A DNA stretch of 64,000 nucleotides from Cellulomonas marina (GCF_900111925.1 NZ_FOKA01000020.1:1-64000); one strand, 5' to 3'. Shown: positions 8,424-17,880, numbered from the stretch's first letter. The notes: a model not told the origin generated them from the sequence alone. Translations and numbers: made by a program.

Positions 8424-8798
8424 CTACCGGCCGCGCTCGAGCACCACCACCGCGACGAGGCACACCGCGGCCCCGACGGAGACGACGGCCGACAGCGCCG
8501 CCAGCAGGGCGCCGGCGGCGGGCAGCGCCCCGGACGGCCGCAGGCGCAGCGCGCTCTCGACCGCACGGGTGCGACGCGTCCCCAGCAGGGCCAGCAGCAG
8601 CCCGGCGGCCGTCCCGCCCAGGCCGGCGGCCAAGCCCCAGCCGCCCAGCGCCGGCGGCAGCACCCGCAGCGCGACGAGCCCGCCGACCGTGACGGCGAGC
8701 CCGGTCCGCCGCCACGCCAGCGCGGTGCGCTCGGGCTGCAGGCCGTCGTCGAGCACCGCGCCGCCGCGGCCTGGTTGCGCGCCCTCGTCGCCCGTCAC
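8424..8798 (-). CDS. DUF202 membrane protein
   Basis: The product has 124 residues. The DUF202 signature near the N-terminus (LQPERTALAWRRTGLAV) leads into the first of three transmembrane helices, and the protein ends just after the third. Three GTG codons in a row are possible starts; the one at 8798 is chosen because GGGAGG then lies 6 nt upstream. A longer start at 8819 is possible. It is the second gene of a two-gene unit with another DUF202 gene. Function of the family is unknown. Confidence 0.8.
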   Translation of the reverse strand: MTGDEGAQPGRGGAVLDDGLQPERTALAWRRTGLAVTVGGLVALRVLPPALGGWGLAAGLGGTAAGLLLALLGTRRTRAVESALRLRPSGALPAAGALLAALSAVVSVGAAVCLVAVVVLERGR

Positions 8799-8838
8799 CA
8801 CCACCCTCCCCCGCCGCACCCCGGCCTCACGGCCGAGC

Positions 8839-9225
8839 TCACGGCCCGACGAGCAGCGCGAGGAGGACCAGCGCCGTCACCACCAGCAGCCCGCCGGCCA
8901 GCAGCCCCGAGATCCACGCGGACGGCAAAGGGTCGCCGGTGCGCATCGCCCGCTCGGTCTGCCCCCACCGCACCCACACCGCCACCGGCAGCACGAGCGC
9001 CAGCACGAGCAGCAGCACCGACGCCGCCAGCCGCAGCCGCGGCTCGAGCGGCAGGGCCAGCGCCTCCAGCGCGACCCCGGCCGCGACGAGGGCGAGCGCG
9101 GTCCGCACCCACGCGAGGAACGTGCGCTCGTTCGCCAGCGTGAACCGCGAGTCCGGCTCCTGGCCGTGGCGGTACACCCAGCGCGGGAACCGCCGGCGGT
9201 CCGTCGGCGGCGTGGACGGAGGCAT
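8839..9225 (-). CDS. DUF202 (YidH-like) inner-membrane protein
   Basis: The product has 128 residues. It has the family's RFTLANERTFLAWVRTALAL signature at about residue 27 and three transmembrane segments, close to the usual 110-130 residues. Pairs of DUF202 genes (YidG/YidH-like) are common, and here the second follows after 40 bp. The ATG at 9225 has GACCTT six bases upstream and no Shine-Dalgarno, consistent with a leaderless transcript. Role unknown. Confidence 0.85.
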   Translation of the reverse strand: MPPSTPPTDRRRFPRWVYRHGQEPDSRFTLANERTFLAWVRTALALVAAGVALEALALPLEPRLRLAASVLLLVLALVLPVAVWVRWGQTERAMRTGDPLPSAWISGLLAGGLLVVTALVLLALLVGP

Positions 9226-9291
9226 GCCGTCAAGGTCTCACACGCCCCGCCCCGGCAGCCCGCGGCGACGGCCGTCGCCGCGGGCACGGGA

Positions 9292-9963
9292 TCACGGGTT
9301 CACCCAGTGCTCGAGCACGGCGGGGACCTCCTCCTCGGGCACCGTCACGGTCAGCACCGAGTCCGCGGTGTGCCACAGCACGACGACGTCGGCGCCCGCG
9401 CGGACGGTGCGGTACTCGCCGACCTCGACACCGTCCCGGACGACCGCGCCGGTCGCGAGGACGGCCGCGGGGTCCCGCTCGGCGTTGCTGTTCTCCGCCT
9501 GCTCCTGGTAGCGCGCGACGACCGCCGTCGGGTCGTCCCACCGGCCCGAGACCAGCACGGCGGTGCTGCCGTTCGGGGCCGAGTACGTGTCGCGCAGGGC
9601 CTCGGTCGCGCCCCACACCTCGAGCCACGCCTGTACGGGCTCGCTCGCGGTGAGCGTCCGGCCGGGCAGCGGTGCCGGCAGCGCGGCCGCGAACGCCGTC
9701 GCGGGGCGGACGGACGGGGTCGACGGCTCGGTGGTGGGCTCCGCCTCGTCGGCCGGGCGGGAGGGGGACGCCGAGGGCGTCGTCGGTGACGGCATGCCCG
9801 GCGCGGCCGTGGTGGCCGATGGTCCCGGCACGCTCGGTGCCGCTGCCGTGTCACCGGTCGACGCGCAGCCGGCGAGGACGGCGACGGTGGCGGCCGCCAC
9901 GGCCACGGCCCGCGTCAACGGGAAGGGCCGGCGGCGGGCGTGCTGCTGCGTGGGGTGCCCCAT
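9292..9963 (-). CDS. Secreted lipoprotein of unknown function
   Basis: The product has 223 residues. The signal peptide ends in the lipobox VLAGC near residue 33. A 50-residue Ser/Thr/Pro linker follows, then a compact domain of about 130 residues. That domain includes WLEVWGATEAL and ends in EHWVNP. No catalytic motif is recognisable. It sits downstream of a histidine kinase/response regulator pair, from which two hairpins separate it. Confidence 0.65.
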   Translation of the reverse strand: MGHPTQQHARRRPFPLTRAVAVAAATVAVLAGCASTGDTAAAPSVPGPSATTAAPGMPSPTTPSASPSRPADEAEPTTEPSTPSVRPATAFAAALPAPLPGRTLTASEPVQAWLEVWGATEALRDTYSAPNGSTAVLVSGRWDDPTAVVARYQEQAENSNAERDPAAVLATGAVVRDGVEVGEYRTVRAGADVVVLWHTADSVLTVTVPEEEVPAVLEHWVNP

Positions 9964-10086
9964 GGTCGTGCTACCTCTCGGGGGGGTGGTCCCCGCGCCG
10001 GGTGATCCCGGTGCCGGGTGGTCGCCGCCGCGGGCGCGGCGGAGCGCTCGGCAGGACGGGTGTCCTGCCGAGGACGTGGGTGACCG

Positions 10087-10109
10087 CGCGCCGTCGCGTC
10101 GACGGCGCG
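10087..10109 (-). terminator. Hairpin after the two-component operon
   Basis: A perfect 9-bp stem (CGCGCCGTC / GACGGCGCG) with a 5-nt loop lies 26 nt after the response-regulator stop on the minus strand. A second 9-bp hairpin (CGGCAGGAC, loop GGGT) lies at 10049-10070. No T-tract follows, which is usual in high-GC actinobacteria. Confidence 0.5.
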
Positions 10110-10134
10110 GTCGAGCAGGGCGGTGCGGGCCGGC

Positions 10135-10803
10135 TCAGCCGACCAGGCCGCTCTCCCAGGCGAAGGCGATCGCCGCCGGGCGGTCGCGGAGGCCGAGCTT
10201 CGTGAGCACCCGGCCCAGGTGGGTCTTGACGGTCGCCTCGCCGAGGTAGAGCTCGGCGGCGACCTCGGCGTTCGACAGCCCGCGCCCGACGAGGCGCAGG
10301 ACGTCCGTCTCCCGCTCGGTCAGCAGCCCGAGCCGCGGGGACGCGGCCGTCGGACGGGGTCGCTCCGCGAACCGCGCGATGACCCGCCGCGTCACGGCCG
10401 GGTCGAGGTGGCCGTACCCGGCGGCGACCCGCCGGACCGCGGCGAGCAGCTCCTCCGGCGGCGCGACCTTGAGCAGGAACCCGCTCACCCCCGCGGACAG
10501 GGCGGCGTCGACGTGCTCGTCCTCGTCGAAGGTCGTCAGCATGACCACACGCACCTCCGGCCAGGCGGCCAGCACGCGGCGTGCGGCCTCGAGACCGTCG
10601 CAGCGCGGCATGCGGATGTCCATGAGCACGACGTCGGGCCGCGTCCGGGCCACCACGTCGACGACGGCCACGCCGTCGGCGGCCTCCCCGACGACCTCGA
10701 CGTCCGGCTCCCCGTCGATGAGCATGCGTAGGCCGGCGCGCACCATCGCCTCGTCGTCGGCGAGCACGACCCGGACCGGCCGCCCCGGCGCGGGCGCGCT
10801 CAT
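10135..10803 (-). CDS. NarL/LuxR-type response regulator
   Basis: The product has 222 residues. The receiver domain carries the acidic pair DDEA near residue 16, the phospho-acceptor in VVLMDIRMP near residue 59, and the conserved Lys in FLLKVAP. The C-terminal LuxR helix-turn-helix has LTERETDVL and NAEVAAELYLGEATVKTH. It is the likely cytosolic output partner of the kinase gene, which it overlaps by 4 bp (ATGA). Target genes are unknown; the divergent membrane protein at 12319 is the nearest candidate. Confidence 0.92.
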   Translation of the reverse strand: MSAPAPGRPVRVVLADDEAMVRAGLRMLIDGEPDVEVVGEAADGVAVVDVVARTRPDVVLMDIRMPRCDGLEAARRVLAAWPEVRVVMLTTFDEDEHVDAALSAGVSGFLLKVAPPEELLAAVRRVAAGYGHLDPAVTRRVIARFAERPRPTAASPRLGLLTERETDVLRLVGRGLSNAEVAAELYLGEATVKTHLGRVLTKLGLRDRPAAIAFAWESGLVG

Positions 10804-12050
10804 CGTCGCCCCCGCGGCAGGGGGAACCTCGCGGTCACGGCGAAGCCGCCCTCCGCGCGTGGGCCGGCGTCGACCGCACCGCCGAACGCCGTCGCGCGCT
10901 CCCGCATCGTCGCCAGGCCGTGGCCGCCACCGCGGCGGGACGGGGCGGCACCGAGCGTGCCGTCGGCACCGGCGTGCCCGACCGCGGCCGCGACCGGCGC
11001 GCGGTCGGGCACGGCAGGGCTGACGGACGAGGCGACCGAGGAGGTGACGGGCGCGCCGTCGTCCTCGACCCCGACGACGAGCTCGTCGGGCGTCCAACGG
11101 AGCCGCACCCGGGCCCGCGCGCCCGGCGCGTGCCGCAGCACGTTCGTCAGCGCCTCCTGCAGCACCCGGTACGCGGACAGGTCGAGTCCCGGCGGGAGCG
11201 CGACGGGCGTGCCGTCGACCCCGACCGTCACGTCGAGCCCGGCGGCGCGCACGGGGTCGAGCAGCTCCTCGAGACGGGCGAGCGACGGCTGCGGGGCCAG
11301 CGGCTCGGGGCCGGCGTCGTCGGCCCGCAGGATCCCGACGAGGCGGCGCAGCTCGTCGACGGACTGCCGCCCCAGCGCCTCCACCGCGAGCAGCACGTCC
11401 CGCTCGGCCGTGCGGTCGTCGAGCCGGTGCCGCACCGCGCCCACCTGCAGCACCATGACGCTCACGGAGTGCGCGACGGCGTCGTGCAGCTCCCGCGCGA
11501 TCCGTGCGCGCTCCTCGACGACGGCCGCCCGGGCGGACGCCTCGCGCTGCGCCGCGAGCTCGGCGGCCAGCCGGCGCAGCTGGCCGGCGCGCTCGCGCTC
11601 GCGGCGCAGCAGCAGACCGACGAGCCAGCCGACCGTGTAGATCACCGTGTAGAACACAGCCTCCCAGACCGAGCCGAGCGCGATCAGCGAGAGGCCGACG
11701 AAGACCAGGCACACCGCCGCGAGCGCTGCGGCGGACCGCCGGGGCCGCACCGCCGCGCCGGTCCACGCGAGCAGCACGAGCATGACGACGAGGTGGGCTC
11801 CCCCCGCCGCGTGCAGGCCGAGCGACAGGTTCAGCACGGCCGCCGCGACCGCGACGACGAGCGCGAGCAGCGGCTGCAGCGGCGCGAGGAGCACCGCCGC
11901 GCCGGCCAGCACGGCCCACGCCAGCGCCGGCGTGCGCACGTCGCCCGTGCTCGGCTCGGAGAGGACCTCCAGGACGCCCGCACCGGCGAGCAGCACGGCC
12001 GCCGCCGTCGCGGTCAGCCACCGCGTCGGGCGTGTCCACCTGGCGCGCAT
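10800..12050 (-). CDS. Sensor histidine kinase (HisKA_3/NarL-type)
   Basis: The product has 416 residues. Four to six hydrophobic segments fill residues 10-150 with no large extracellular sensor, so the signal is probably sensed in the membrane. The dimerisation/phosphotransfer helix has RIARELHDAVAHSVS with the phospho-His. The ATPase domain has LQEALTNVLRHAPGA as N-box and RRGGGHGLATMRERA as the G2 region; a low-complexity insertion of about 45 residues precedes the latter. The ATG at 12050 follows GGAGGGAGGGA. It overlaps the response-regulator gene and is divergent from the 12319 gene. Confidence 0.92.
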   Translation of the reverse strand: MRARWTRPTRWLTATAAAVLLAGAGVLEVLSEPSTGDVRTPALAWAVLAGAAVLLAPLQPLLALVVAVAAAVLNLSLGLHAAGGAHLVVMLVLLAWTGAAVRPRRSAAALAAVCLVFVGLSLIALGSVWEAVFYTVIYTVGWLVGLLLRRERERAGQLRRLAAELAAQREASARAAVVEERARIARELHDAVAHSVSVMVLQVGAVRHRLDDRTAERDVLLAVEALGRQSVDELRRLVGILRADDAGPEPLAPQPSLARLEELLDPVRAAGLDVTVGVDGTPVALPPGLDLSAYRVLQEALTNVLRHAPGARARVRLRWTPDELVVGVEDDGAPVTSSVASSVSPAVPDRAPVAAAVGHAGADGTLGAAPSRRGGGHGLATMRERATAFGGAVDAGPRAEGGFAVTARFPLPRGRR

Positions 12051-12318
12051 CGCGTCCCTCCCTCCGTGCTCGTCCCGCTGCGTCCGTCCGGGCCGTGCCC
12101 GTGCTCGTCGTGCTCCCGACGAGCACAGCGCCGACCGTACCGACGGGCTGCCCTGCCCGGCGTCCGATCCGGAGATGACCCTGGGGCCCTCCGGGTCCAC
12201 CGCAGATCGGACCCGGACGAGCCGGCACGGGGACGTGGCGGCGGTGCCCGCGTCCCTAGCGTCCTCGCCTGTCGCGCCGCCCGGTGCGACGCCCGCCATC
12301 TCGACCAGGAGGTCCGCC

Positions 12319-13110
12319 ATGAGCACCACCACCCCCGGCACCGACGCCGCCACCACCGGTCCCCGCACGAGGCACCAGCCGGTGGACGGCTCGGTGCACG
12401 AGCCCGCCCCCGAGACCACCCGCGAGGCCACCCACGAGGCCGCCGACCTGCGGCGCCTCGGACTGGTCGGGGGCGGGGTCGCGCTCCTCGCCTCGGCCGC
12501 CCTCATGTGGGTCGGCAACCTCACCTCGCCGGAGCAGACCGCACCGGACGACGCCGGCTACCTCGCGTCGCTGGCACGCGACACGACGCTCAGCGCCGTC
12601 TCCGCACTCGCCTACCACTGGTCCTGGACGCTCCTGGCGTTCGGGCTGGTGGCCTCGATGCTGCTGGTGCGGCGCAGGCGCGGCAGGGCTCTCGTCGCGT
12701 GGGGCGCCGTGCTGGGGGCTGTCGGCGCCGTGTCGATGTCGGGGCTGCTGCTCTCGGACTGGTTCGGCATGGCCGCGGTGGAGGTGGTCGGCACGGACGC
12801 CGCCGTCGAGGTGTTCCGCGCGGCGACCGGGGAACCGCTCGTGGCGGTGCTCTGGTCCCTGCCGGCCAAGGTGCTGGGGCTGCTGGGTCCGGTCCTGCTG
12901 CTGGCCGGCCTCGCGCGGGCCGGGGTGCTCGGGTGGTGGACCGTCCCGGTGGCGGTGCTCGGCGTCGTGGCACCGGCGCTGGCGTTCGGCCTGCCGTTCT
13001 TCGCGCTGGTCAGCGTGCTCCTGCAGGCCCCCGTCGTGGCGCTGGGTCTGCGGCTGGTGGCCCGGGGCCGTACCGGCCGGGACGCCCGCGACCTGCTGCC
13101 CGCGTCCTGA
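12319..13110 (+). CDS. Multi-pass membrane protein, unknown function
   Basis: The product has 263 residues. A 50-residue hydrophilic Thr/Glu-rich start is followed by about six transmembrane helices. A membrane-proximal loop between helices 1 and 2 carries a conserved-looking YHWSW. No family recognised. The ATG at 12319 has AGGAGG 7 nt upstream, and a TAGCGT -10-like element lies near 12256. Being divergent from a two-component system makes it a plausible target of that system, which is inference. Confidence 0.65.
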   Translation: MSTTTPGTDAATTGPRTRHQPVDGSVHEPAPETTREATHEAADLRRLGLVGGGVALLASAALMWVGNLTSPEQTAPDDAGYLASLARDTTLSAVSALAYHWSWTLLAFGLVASMLLVRRRRGRALVAWGAVLGAVGAVSMSGLLLSDWFGMAAVEVVGTDAAVEVFRAATGEPLVAVLWSLPAKVLGLLGPVLLLAGLARAGVLGWWTVPVAVLGVVAPALAFGLPFFALVSVLLQAPVVALGLRLVARGRTGRDARDLLPAS

Positions 13111-13265
13111 GGACCGGGGTCACCACGAGAGCGGGGCTCCCGTGCAGGTCCGTCGGGGCGGACGCCGTCCCGCGAACCGGTGACGGCGCCCGTTCCGCCC
13201 GGGCGGACGAGTGACGGGACGGCCGGTGCGGTCACCGGCGTCGGGGGCAGCCCGATGGGCGTGCT

Positions 13266-15197
13266 ATGCGCATCGGCAGCCTCGTCGAGCCTCGGCACCC
13301 CGAGGCCGCGCTGCCGACCGCCGCGGTGCTGTTCCTCACCGGCTCGGTCATCGCCACGGTGCTCTCGCTGCTCGACCCGCCGCACGGCGGCGCGTGGCGA
13401 ACCGCCGTCGTCGTGCTGGTGCCGGTGCTGCTGCTGGCCACGGGCCTGTTCCTGCTGACCGCGCGGGCGCGCCGGTCGACACGGGCGCTGGTGCTCGGTC
13501 CGCTCGTCGGGCTCGTCGCCATCGCCGCCACCGACCTGGCCACGCACGACGCGGGGATCACGGGCCAGGTGTTCTTCTGCCTGCCGGTGCTCTACGCCGC
13601 CGCCCAGCTGCGGGTCGGCGCGGCGGCGCTGGTCACCGCGGTCGCGGTCGCGCTGGACCTCGCGGTGTCGCTGGCCCTGCTGCCGACGGGGGAGGCGCTG
13701 GTCGCGGCCCTCGACGTCGGGACCGTGCTCGTCGCGCTCACGGTCGTCATCCTGCTCAAGAGCCGGCGGCACGAGATGGCGGTCGCCGAGCTCGAGCGGC
13801 ACCGGCACCGGCTGCTCCACCAGGCGACGCACGACGCCCTCACCGGCCTGCCCAGCCGCACCCTGTTCCACGACCGGCTGCGGGAGTCGCTGGGCCCGGC
13901 GGTGCCACCGGTGCCGGCAGCCTCGTCGCCGAGCGGGGCCCCGACCGCCACTCCCTCCGGTGCCGGGGAGCGCCGGACCGCGGCCGCGCCCGCGTCGATC
14001 GCCGTGCTGCTCTGCGACCTGGACGGCTTCAAGCAGGTGAACGACACGCTCGGGCACCGCGCCGGCGACGAGCTGCTCGTCGCCGTGGCGGCCCGGCTGC
14101 GGGCGGAGGTCCGCGCCGGCGACGTCGTGGCGCGGCTCGGCGGGGACGAGTTCGGCATCCTCCTGCTGCCCGGCGACGAGGGCGGCGCGTGCTTCGTCGC
14201 CGACCGCGTCCTGGCCGCCTTCGCGCAGCCCGTCGAGGTCGCCGGTCAGCGCGTGCACGTGGGCGCGAGCATCGGCATCACGCTGGCCGTCCCGTGCGCG
14301 GGCGACGTGCCGGCCACCGGCGGGGAGACCCTGCTGCGGGAGGCCGACGTCGCGATGTACGAGGCCAAGGCGGCGGGACGCGGGACACGCGTCGTCTTCG
14401 CGCCGGCGATGCTCGCCGCCCAGGTCGCCGAGGCCTCGCTGACGCAGGACCTGCACGGCGCGGTGGGGCGGGGCGAGGTCGTCGTCGAGTACCAGCCGGT
14501 GGTGGACCTGACGACGGGCCGCGTCGACGGCGTCGAGGCCCTGTGCCGGTGGGAGCACCCCGTGCACGGCCGCATCAGCCCGGCGACCTTCGTCCCGCTG
14601 GCGGAGCGGTCGGGGCTCATCGACGAGATCGGCGCGTTCGTGCTGACCGCGGCGCTGCGCGACGCCGAGGTGTGGGCCGTGGCGGAGGGGCGGGACGTCA
14701 GCGTCGGGGTCAACGTGTCGGCCCACCAGCTGACCGGCGGCAAGATCCTCGCCGCCGTGCCGTCGGGGCGGCGCGGCCGGACACAGCTCCTCCTCGAGGT
14801 CACGGAGAGCACGCTCGTGCGCGCCGACGTGCTGCCCGTGCTCGACGAGCTGCGCCGTCGCGGCGTGCGGGTCGCCATGGACGACTTCGGCACCGGGCAG
14901 TCCTCCATCGCCGCGCTGCGCGTCATGCCCGTGGACGTCCTCAAGCTCGACCGGGCCTTCACCGTGGACATCGCCACCGACGCCCGGGCGGCCGGGATCG
15001 TGCGGGCCGTCGCGGCCATGGCGCACGAGCTCGGCCTGCCCATGGTCGCCGAGGGCATCGAGACGACCGCGCAGCACCACGCGCTGCGGGACATCGGCTG
15101 CGGGCTCGGGCAGGGGTTCCTGCTGGCCCGGCCCATGGACGCCGCCGCCACCGGCGCGTTCCTGACGCGCTCGCCCCTGCTCGTCGGCGCCCGCTGA
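13266..15197 (+). CDS. Membrane-bound GGDEF-EAL protein (cyclic-di-GMP turnover)
   Basis: The product has 643 residues. Residues 15-170 hold about five membrane helices. The diguanylate cyclase domain has LGGDEF near residues 291-296 with the inhibitory RAGD I-site just before it, and a 40-residue low-complexity insertion early in the domain. The phosphodiesterase domain has EAL near 424, NVSAHQ, MDDFGTG near 539, KLDRAF and VAEGIE, so every expected metal ligand and catalytic residue is present. Both activities look intact; one may dominate in vivo. No clear Shine-Dalgarno precedes ATG 13266, where a GC-rich hairpin lies instead. Confidence 0.92.
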   Translation: MRIGSLVEPRHPEAALPTAAVLFLTGSVIATVLSLLDPPHGGAWRTAVVVLVPVLLLATGLFLLTARARRSTRALVLGPLVGLVAIAATDLATHDAGITGQVFFCLPVLYAAAQLRVGAAALVTAVAVALDLAVSLALLPTGEALVAALDVGTVLVALTVVILLKSRRHEMAVAELERHRHRLLHQATHDALTGLPSRTLFHDRLRESLGPAVPPVPAASSPSGAPTATPSGAGERRTAAAPASIAVLLCDLDGFKQVNDTLGHRAGDELLVAVAARLRAEVRAGDVVARLGGDEFGILLLPGDEGGACFVADRVLAAFAQPVEVAGQRVHVGASIGITLAVPCAGDVPATGGETLLREADVAMYEAKAAGRGTRVVFAPAMLAAQVAEASLTQDLHGAVGRGEVVVEYQPVVDLTTGRVDGVEALCRWEHPVHGRISPATFVPLAERSGLIDEIGAFVLTAALRDAEVWAVAEGRDVSVGVNVSAHQLTGGKILAAVPSGRRGRTQLLLEVTESTLVRADVLPVLDELRRRGVRVAMDDFGTGQSSIAALRVMPVDVLKLDRAFTVDIATDARAAGIVRAVAAMAHELGLPMVAEGIETTAQHHALRDIGCGLGQGFLLARPMDAAATGAFLTRSPLLVGAR

Positions 15198-15299
15198 GCC
15201 GCCGGGCGGAGCGGGCGGACGCCCCCGTCCCCCCACGGTCGCAGACGGCGCACAACGCGTTCCGTCCCCGTGCCGACGCGGGGCAGGGGTCCGGCTCCC

Positions 15300-15305
15300 T
15301 AGCGT
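15300..15305 (+). promoter_or_regulatory. TAGCGT -10 element, leaderless start
   Basis: TAGCGT ends 6 nt before the ATG at 15312 and there is no ribosome site, so transcription probably begins at or next to the start codon. Confidence 0.45.
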
Positions 15306-15311
15306 CGTGCC

Positions 15312-15509
15312 ATGTCCACCGGAGCCCACGCCGTGCCCCTGACCACCACCTCCTACGCCGCGACGGACCGCCGCCTCCTGCGCGTCATGTCGGTCGCCGC
15401 CGCCGCGGTCCTGGCCCTCACCGCCGTCGGCAGCACGGCCACCACCGGCCCGGGCACGGCGGAGCCGGTTGGCGGTCAGGTGCCGACCCAGGTCGCCGTC
15501 GACCGCTGA
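15312..15509 (+). CDS. Small single-pass membrane or secreted protein
   Basis: The product has 65 residues with one hydrophobic segment near residues 25-45 (VMSVAAAAVLALTAV) and a short hydrophilic tail ending VAVDR. It could be a signal-anchored small protein or a cleaved peptide; no family is recognised. The coding case rests on the TAGCGT promoter 6 nt upstream and on the stop codon directly abutting that of the converging membrane-protein gene. Confidence 0.5.
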   Translation: MSTGAHAVPLTTTSYAATDRRLLRVMSVAAAAVLALTAVGSTATTGPGTAEPVGGQVPTQVAVDR

Positions 15510-16055
15510 TCAGCCAGGCGGCCGCTCGGGGTCCTCGGACCACCGTGACGCCTCCCCGACGTACCCCCGCCAGGGCACCGGCCGTGCTCCCGGCCGCGGG
15601 CGCAGGTGCCTCCGCGCGACCCCGTTGCCGTACGCCATTCCGGCCGCGCCCGCAGCGACGAGCGCGAGCGGACCGGCGGCCGCACGCGCCGGAGGATCCG
15701 GCAGCAGCAGGGCCGCCACCGCCACCAGACCTGCGACGACCGCGACCGCAGCCGCCGGCAGGACGGCCGGGACCGTGACCGACCAGCGGCGGGCGAGGTG
15801 CTGGTCCGCCTGGCGCAGCGCGGTCGACGCCGTGCGCAGCGCCCAGACGACGGCCAGCGCGACGGCCGCGGGGACCAGCAGGACGGTCGACGCGCCGCCC
15901 ATCACGCCGCTCGGGACCACGAGGAGCACGGCCAGGACGACCAGCACGGCCGAGAGGACGTTCGCGGCGCGGCCGCTCACCCGGTCCGCACCCGGCACCC
16001 GCACGACGTCGTCCGCCTCGTACGTCGCCGACCGCCACTGCGGCTCGACCGTCAC
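15510..16055 (-). CDS. Four-helix membrane protein, unknown function
   Basis: The product has 181 residues. A 30-residue hydrophilic start precedes four transmembrane segments near residues 35-55, 60-78, 95-118 and 128-145. The tail ends in an Arg/Pro-rich segment. The GTG start at 16055 overlaps the stop of the DUF5996 gene as GTGA, so translation is probably coupled and the two proteins share an operon. The stop converges on the small 15312 gene with no gap. No function can be assigned. Confidence 0.65.
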   Translation of the reverse strand: MTVEPQWRSATYEADDVVRVPGADRVSGRAANVLSAVLVVLAVLLVVPSGVMGGASTVLLVPAAVALAVVWALRTASTALRQADQHLARRWSVTVPAVLPAAAVAVVAGLVAVAALLLPDPPARAAAGPLALVAAGAAGMAYGNGVARRHLRPRPGARPVPWRGYVGEASRWSEDPERPPG

Positions 16056-16954
16056 GATGCCCCCGGCCAGGCGCCCGTGCGGGCCGCGGCGGTGTGGGTG
16101 GCCTCGAGGAACGACAGCAGGTACGCGTCCGGGTCGTCGGCGCGGCGGACGTCGGCGTAGGGCAGGACGAACTCGCCGAGGCCCGCGTCGAACCGCGCCT
16201 GCGCCGGCACGACCGCGCTCGTCCGGTAGCCGTCCGGCTCGGGGTAGGCGTAGGCGTAGAACGCGCCCTCGTCGGCGCCGCCGGGCCAGTAGCCGCAGCT
16301 CGACACCTCGTCGCTGTAGGCCTCGAGCATCACGTGGTCGGGGCAGTGCGGGACGCCGCCGGGGTGCGGCGGTGCGCCCCGGCCGGAGAAGCGGGTGACC
16401 GCCAGGTCGAACGCGCCCCAGAAGAAGTGGACCGGGCTCGCCTTGCCGCGGAAGGCGCCGCGGAACGTGCTGAGCACCCGGTGCGCGCTGACCAGCGAGG
16501 TCCAGAACCGGTGCACCGCCTCGGCGTCGTAGCTCGCGTGCTTGGTGTCCTCCGCGAAGGGGATCGCCACCTCCACCTCGACCGGCACGGGGTGGATCGG
16601 CGCGTCCACGCCGAGCTCGCGCAGGTGGGACAGCAGCTCGGCGGTGAAGTCGGCGACGCTGCGCGGCTCGAGCGCCATCCGCCGTCGCTCGCCGCGCGTG
16701 GTGAGCACGAGCAGCTCGTGCGCGGTGAGGTCCAGGACGATCTCCACGCCGGCGCCGCCCGTCGGCATGAGCGAAGTGGTGAGCCCCCGGGCGTCCACGT
16801 ACAGCGGCACGTGCCACCAGTGGTTGACCGCCGGTGAGAGCGCCATCCGCACCTTCCCGACGACCTGCGTCCACAGGTGCAGCGTGTCCCGGGTGTCCTG
16901 CCAGGCGGCCACCGGCAGCGCCGGCCAGGGGTCGAACGTCGTCGCGTCGCTCAC
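16052..16954 (-). CDS. DUF5996 family protein
   Basis: The product has 300 residues. It has the DUF5996 opening, WPALPVAAWQDTRDTLHLW, and other family blocks including NHWWHVPLYV, SPVHFFWGAFD, HVMLEAYSDE and the acidic, aromatic-rich AYAYPEP. There is no signal peptide or membrane helix, so it should be cytosolic. The family's activity is unknown; His and Glu clusters hint at metal binding, which is inference. The GTG at 16954 is chosen so that the family's first block lies near the N-terminus. Confidence 0.85.
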   Translation of the reverse strand: MSDATTFDPWPALPVAAWQDTRDTLHLWTQVVGKVRMALSPAVNHWWHVPLYVDARGLTTSLMPTGGAGVEIVLDLTAHELLVLTTRGERRRMALEPRSVADFTAELLSHLRELGVDAPIHPVPVEVEVAIPFAEDTKHASYDAEAVHRFWTSLVSAHRVLSTFRGAFRGKASPVHFFWGAFDLAVTRFSGRGAPPHPGGVPHCPDHVMLEAYSDEVSSCGYWPGGADEGAFYAYAYPEPDGYRTSAVVPAQARFDAGLGEFVLPYADVRRADDPDAYLLSFLEATHTAAARTGAWPGAS

Positions 16955-17118
16955 GCGCCCGATGCTGCTGCACGACCGCGTCCGCGCGCCAGGTCCGCGG
17001 CGCCGGTGGCCGCCCATGGGCCGGTCGGGTGGTGCGGCGGCGTGCCCTGTTGTCGTCGTACCGCGCGCGCGAGACCGTGGGCGCGGGCGGGCCCGCCGCC
17101 CGTGATCGGAGGACCAGC

Positions 17119-17832
17119 GTGCGCACCCGGCGAGCCCCGTCCCTGCTGGCCCTCGGGGCCGCGACCGCGCTCGCCCTCGCGGCGTGCGCCTCAGGTGGCT
17201 CGACGGCCGGCCCCTCGGGGAGCAGCGGCTCCGGCCCCGCGGACGGCACGCCGACCGCGACCGCGAGCAGCGCGCCCCCGAGCAGCGCGTCCCCCAGCAC
17301 CTCCCCGACCGCCGGCGGGGACGACGACGGCGTCGAGCCGACCGCCAGCCCGCTGCCCGCCGACGACCCCACCGACGACCAGCCCTTCCCCGCGGACCTC
17401 GCCCCCGACCTGCAAGAGGCCGGCGGTGACGCGCGGCTCGGCCTGACCGGCATCCGGGTCGGGCTCGGCGAGGGGTACGAGCGGGTCGTGCTGGACCTCG
17501 AGGGCACCGGGCAGCCGGGCTGGGACGCGCAGTACCGGACGACGGGTCCGGCGCAGGAGGGCTCGGGCGACCCGGTCGAGGTCGACGGCGACGCCGTGCT
17601 GTGGGTGACCGTCACGGGCCTCGCCTACCCCGGCGACGGTGTCACCGACGTCACCGCCGCCCCGCGCACGGACCCGGAGGGCACCGAGGTGGTCGAGGAG
17701 GTCGTCTACGACGGCGTGTTCGAGGGCCAGGCCCAGGTGTGGATCGGCCTCGACGAGCAGCGGCCGTTCCGGGTGTTCCGGCTGGAGGACCCGGCGCGCG
17801 TCGTCATCGACGTCGTCGGCACGGACGGCTGA
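17119..17832 (+). CDS. AMIN-like domain lipoprotein
   Basis: The product has 237 residues. The signal peptide ends at the lipobox LAAC (Cys near residue 20). A Ser/Pro/Asp-rich spacer of about 80 residues follows. The C-terminal domain has GIRVGLGEGYERVVLDLEG and later PFRVFRLEDPARVVIDV, the beta-sandwich pattern of actinobacterial AMIN-like proteins, which are thought to bind cell-wall polymers. The GTG at 17119 has GGAGGA at 17108-17113. It is divergent from the DUF5996 gene. Confidence 0.8.
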   Translation: MRTRRAPSLLALGAATALALAACASGGSTAGPSGSSGSGPADGTPTATASSAPPSSASPSTSPTAGGDDDGVEPTASPLPADDPTDDQPFPADLAPDLQEAGGDARLGLTGIRVGLGEGYERVVLDLEGTGQPGWDAQYRTTGPAQEGSGDPVEVDGDAVLWVTVTGLAYPGDGVTDVTAAPRTDPEGTEVVEEVVYDGVFEGQAQVWIGLDEQRPFRVFRLEDPARVVIDVVGTDG

Positions 17833-17880
17833 CGGGACCGGGCATGCGAGCCGGCACACGAGCCGGCACCCGCAGCAGGC

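Noticed and set aside
13150..13265. Cyclic-di-GMP (GEMM) riboswitch before the GGDEF-EAL gene
   Set aside because: The region is GC-rich with a small hairpin but has none of the conserved A-rich and GNRA-type blocks of either GEMM class.
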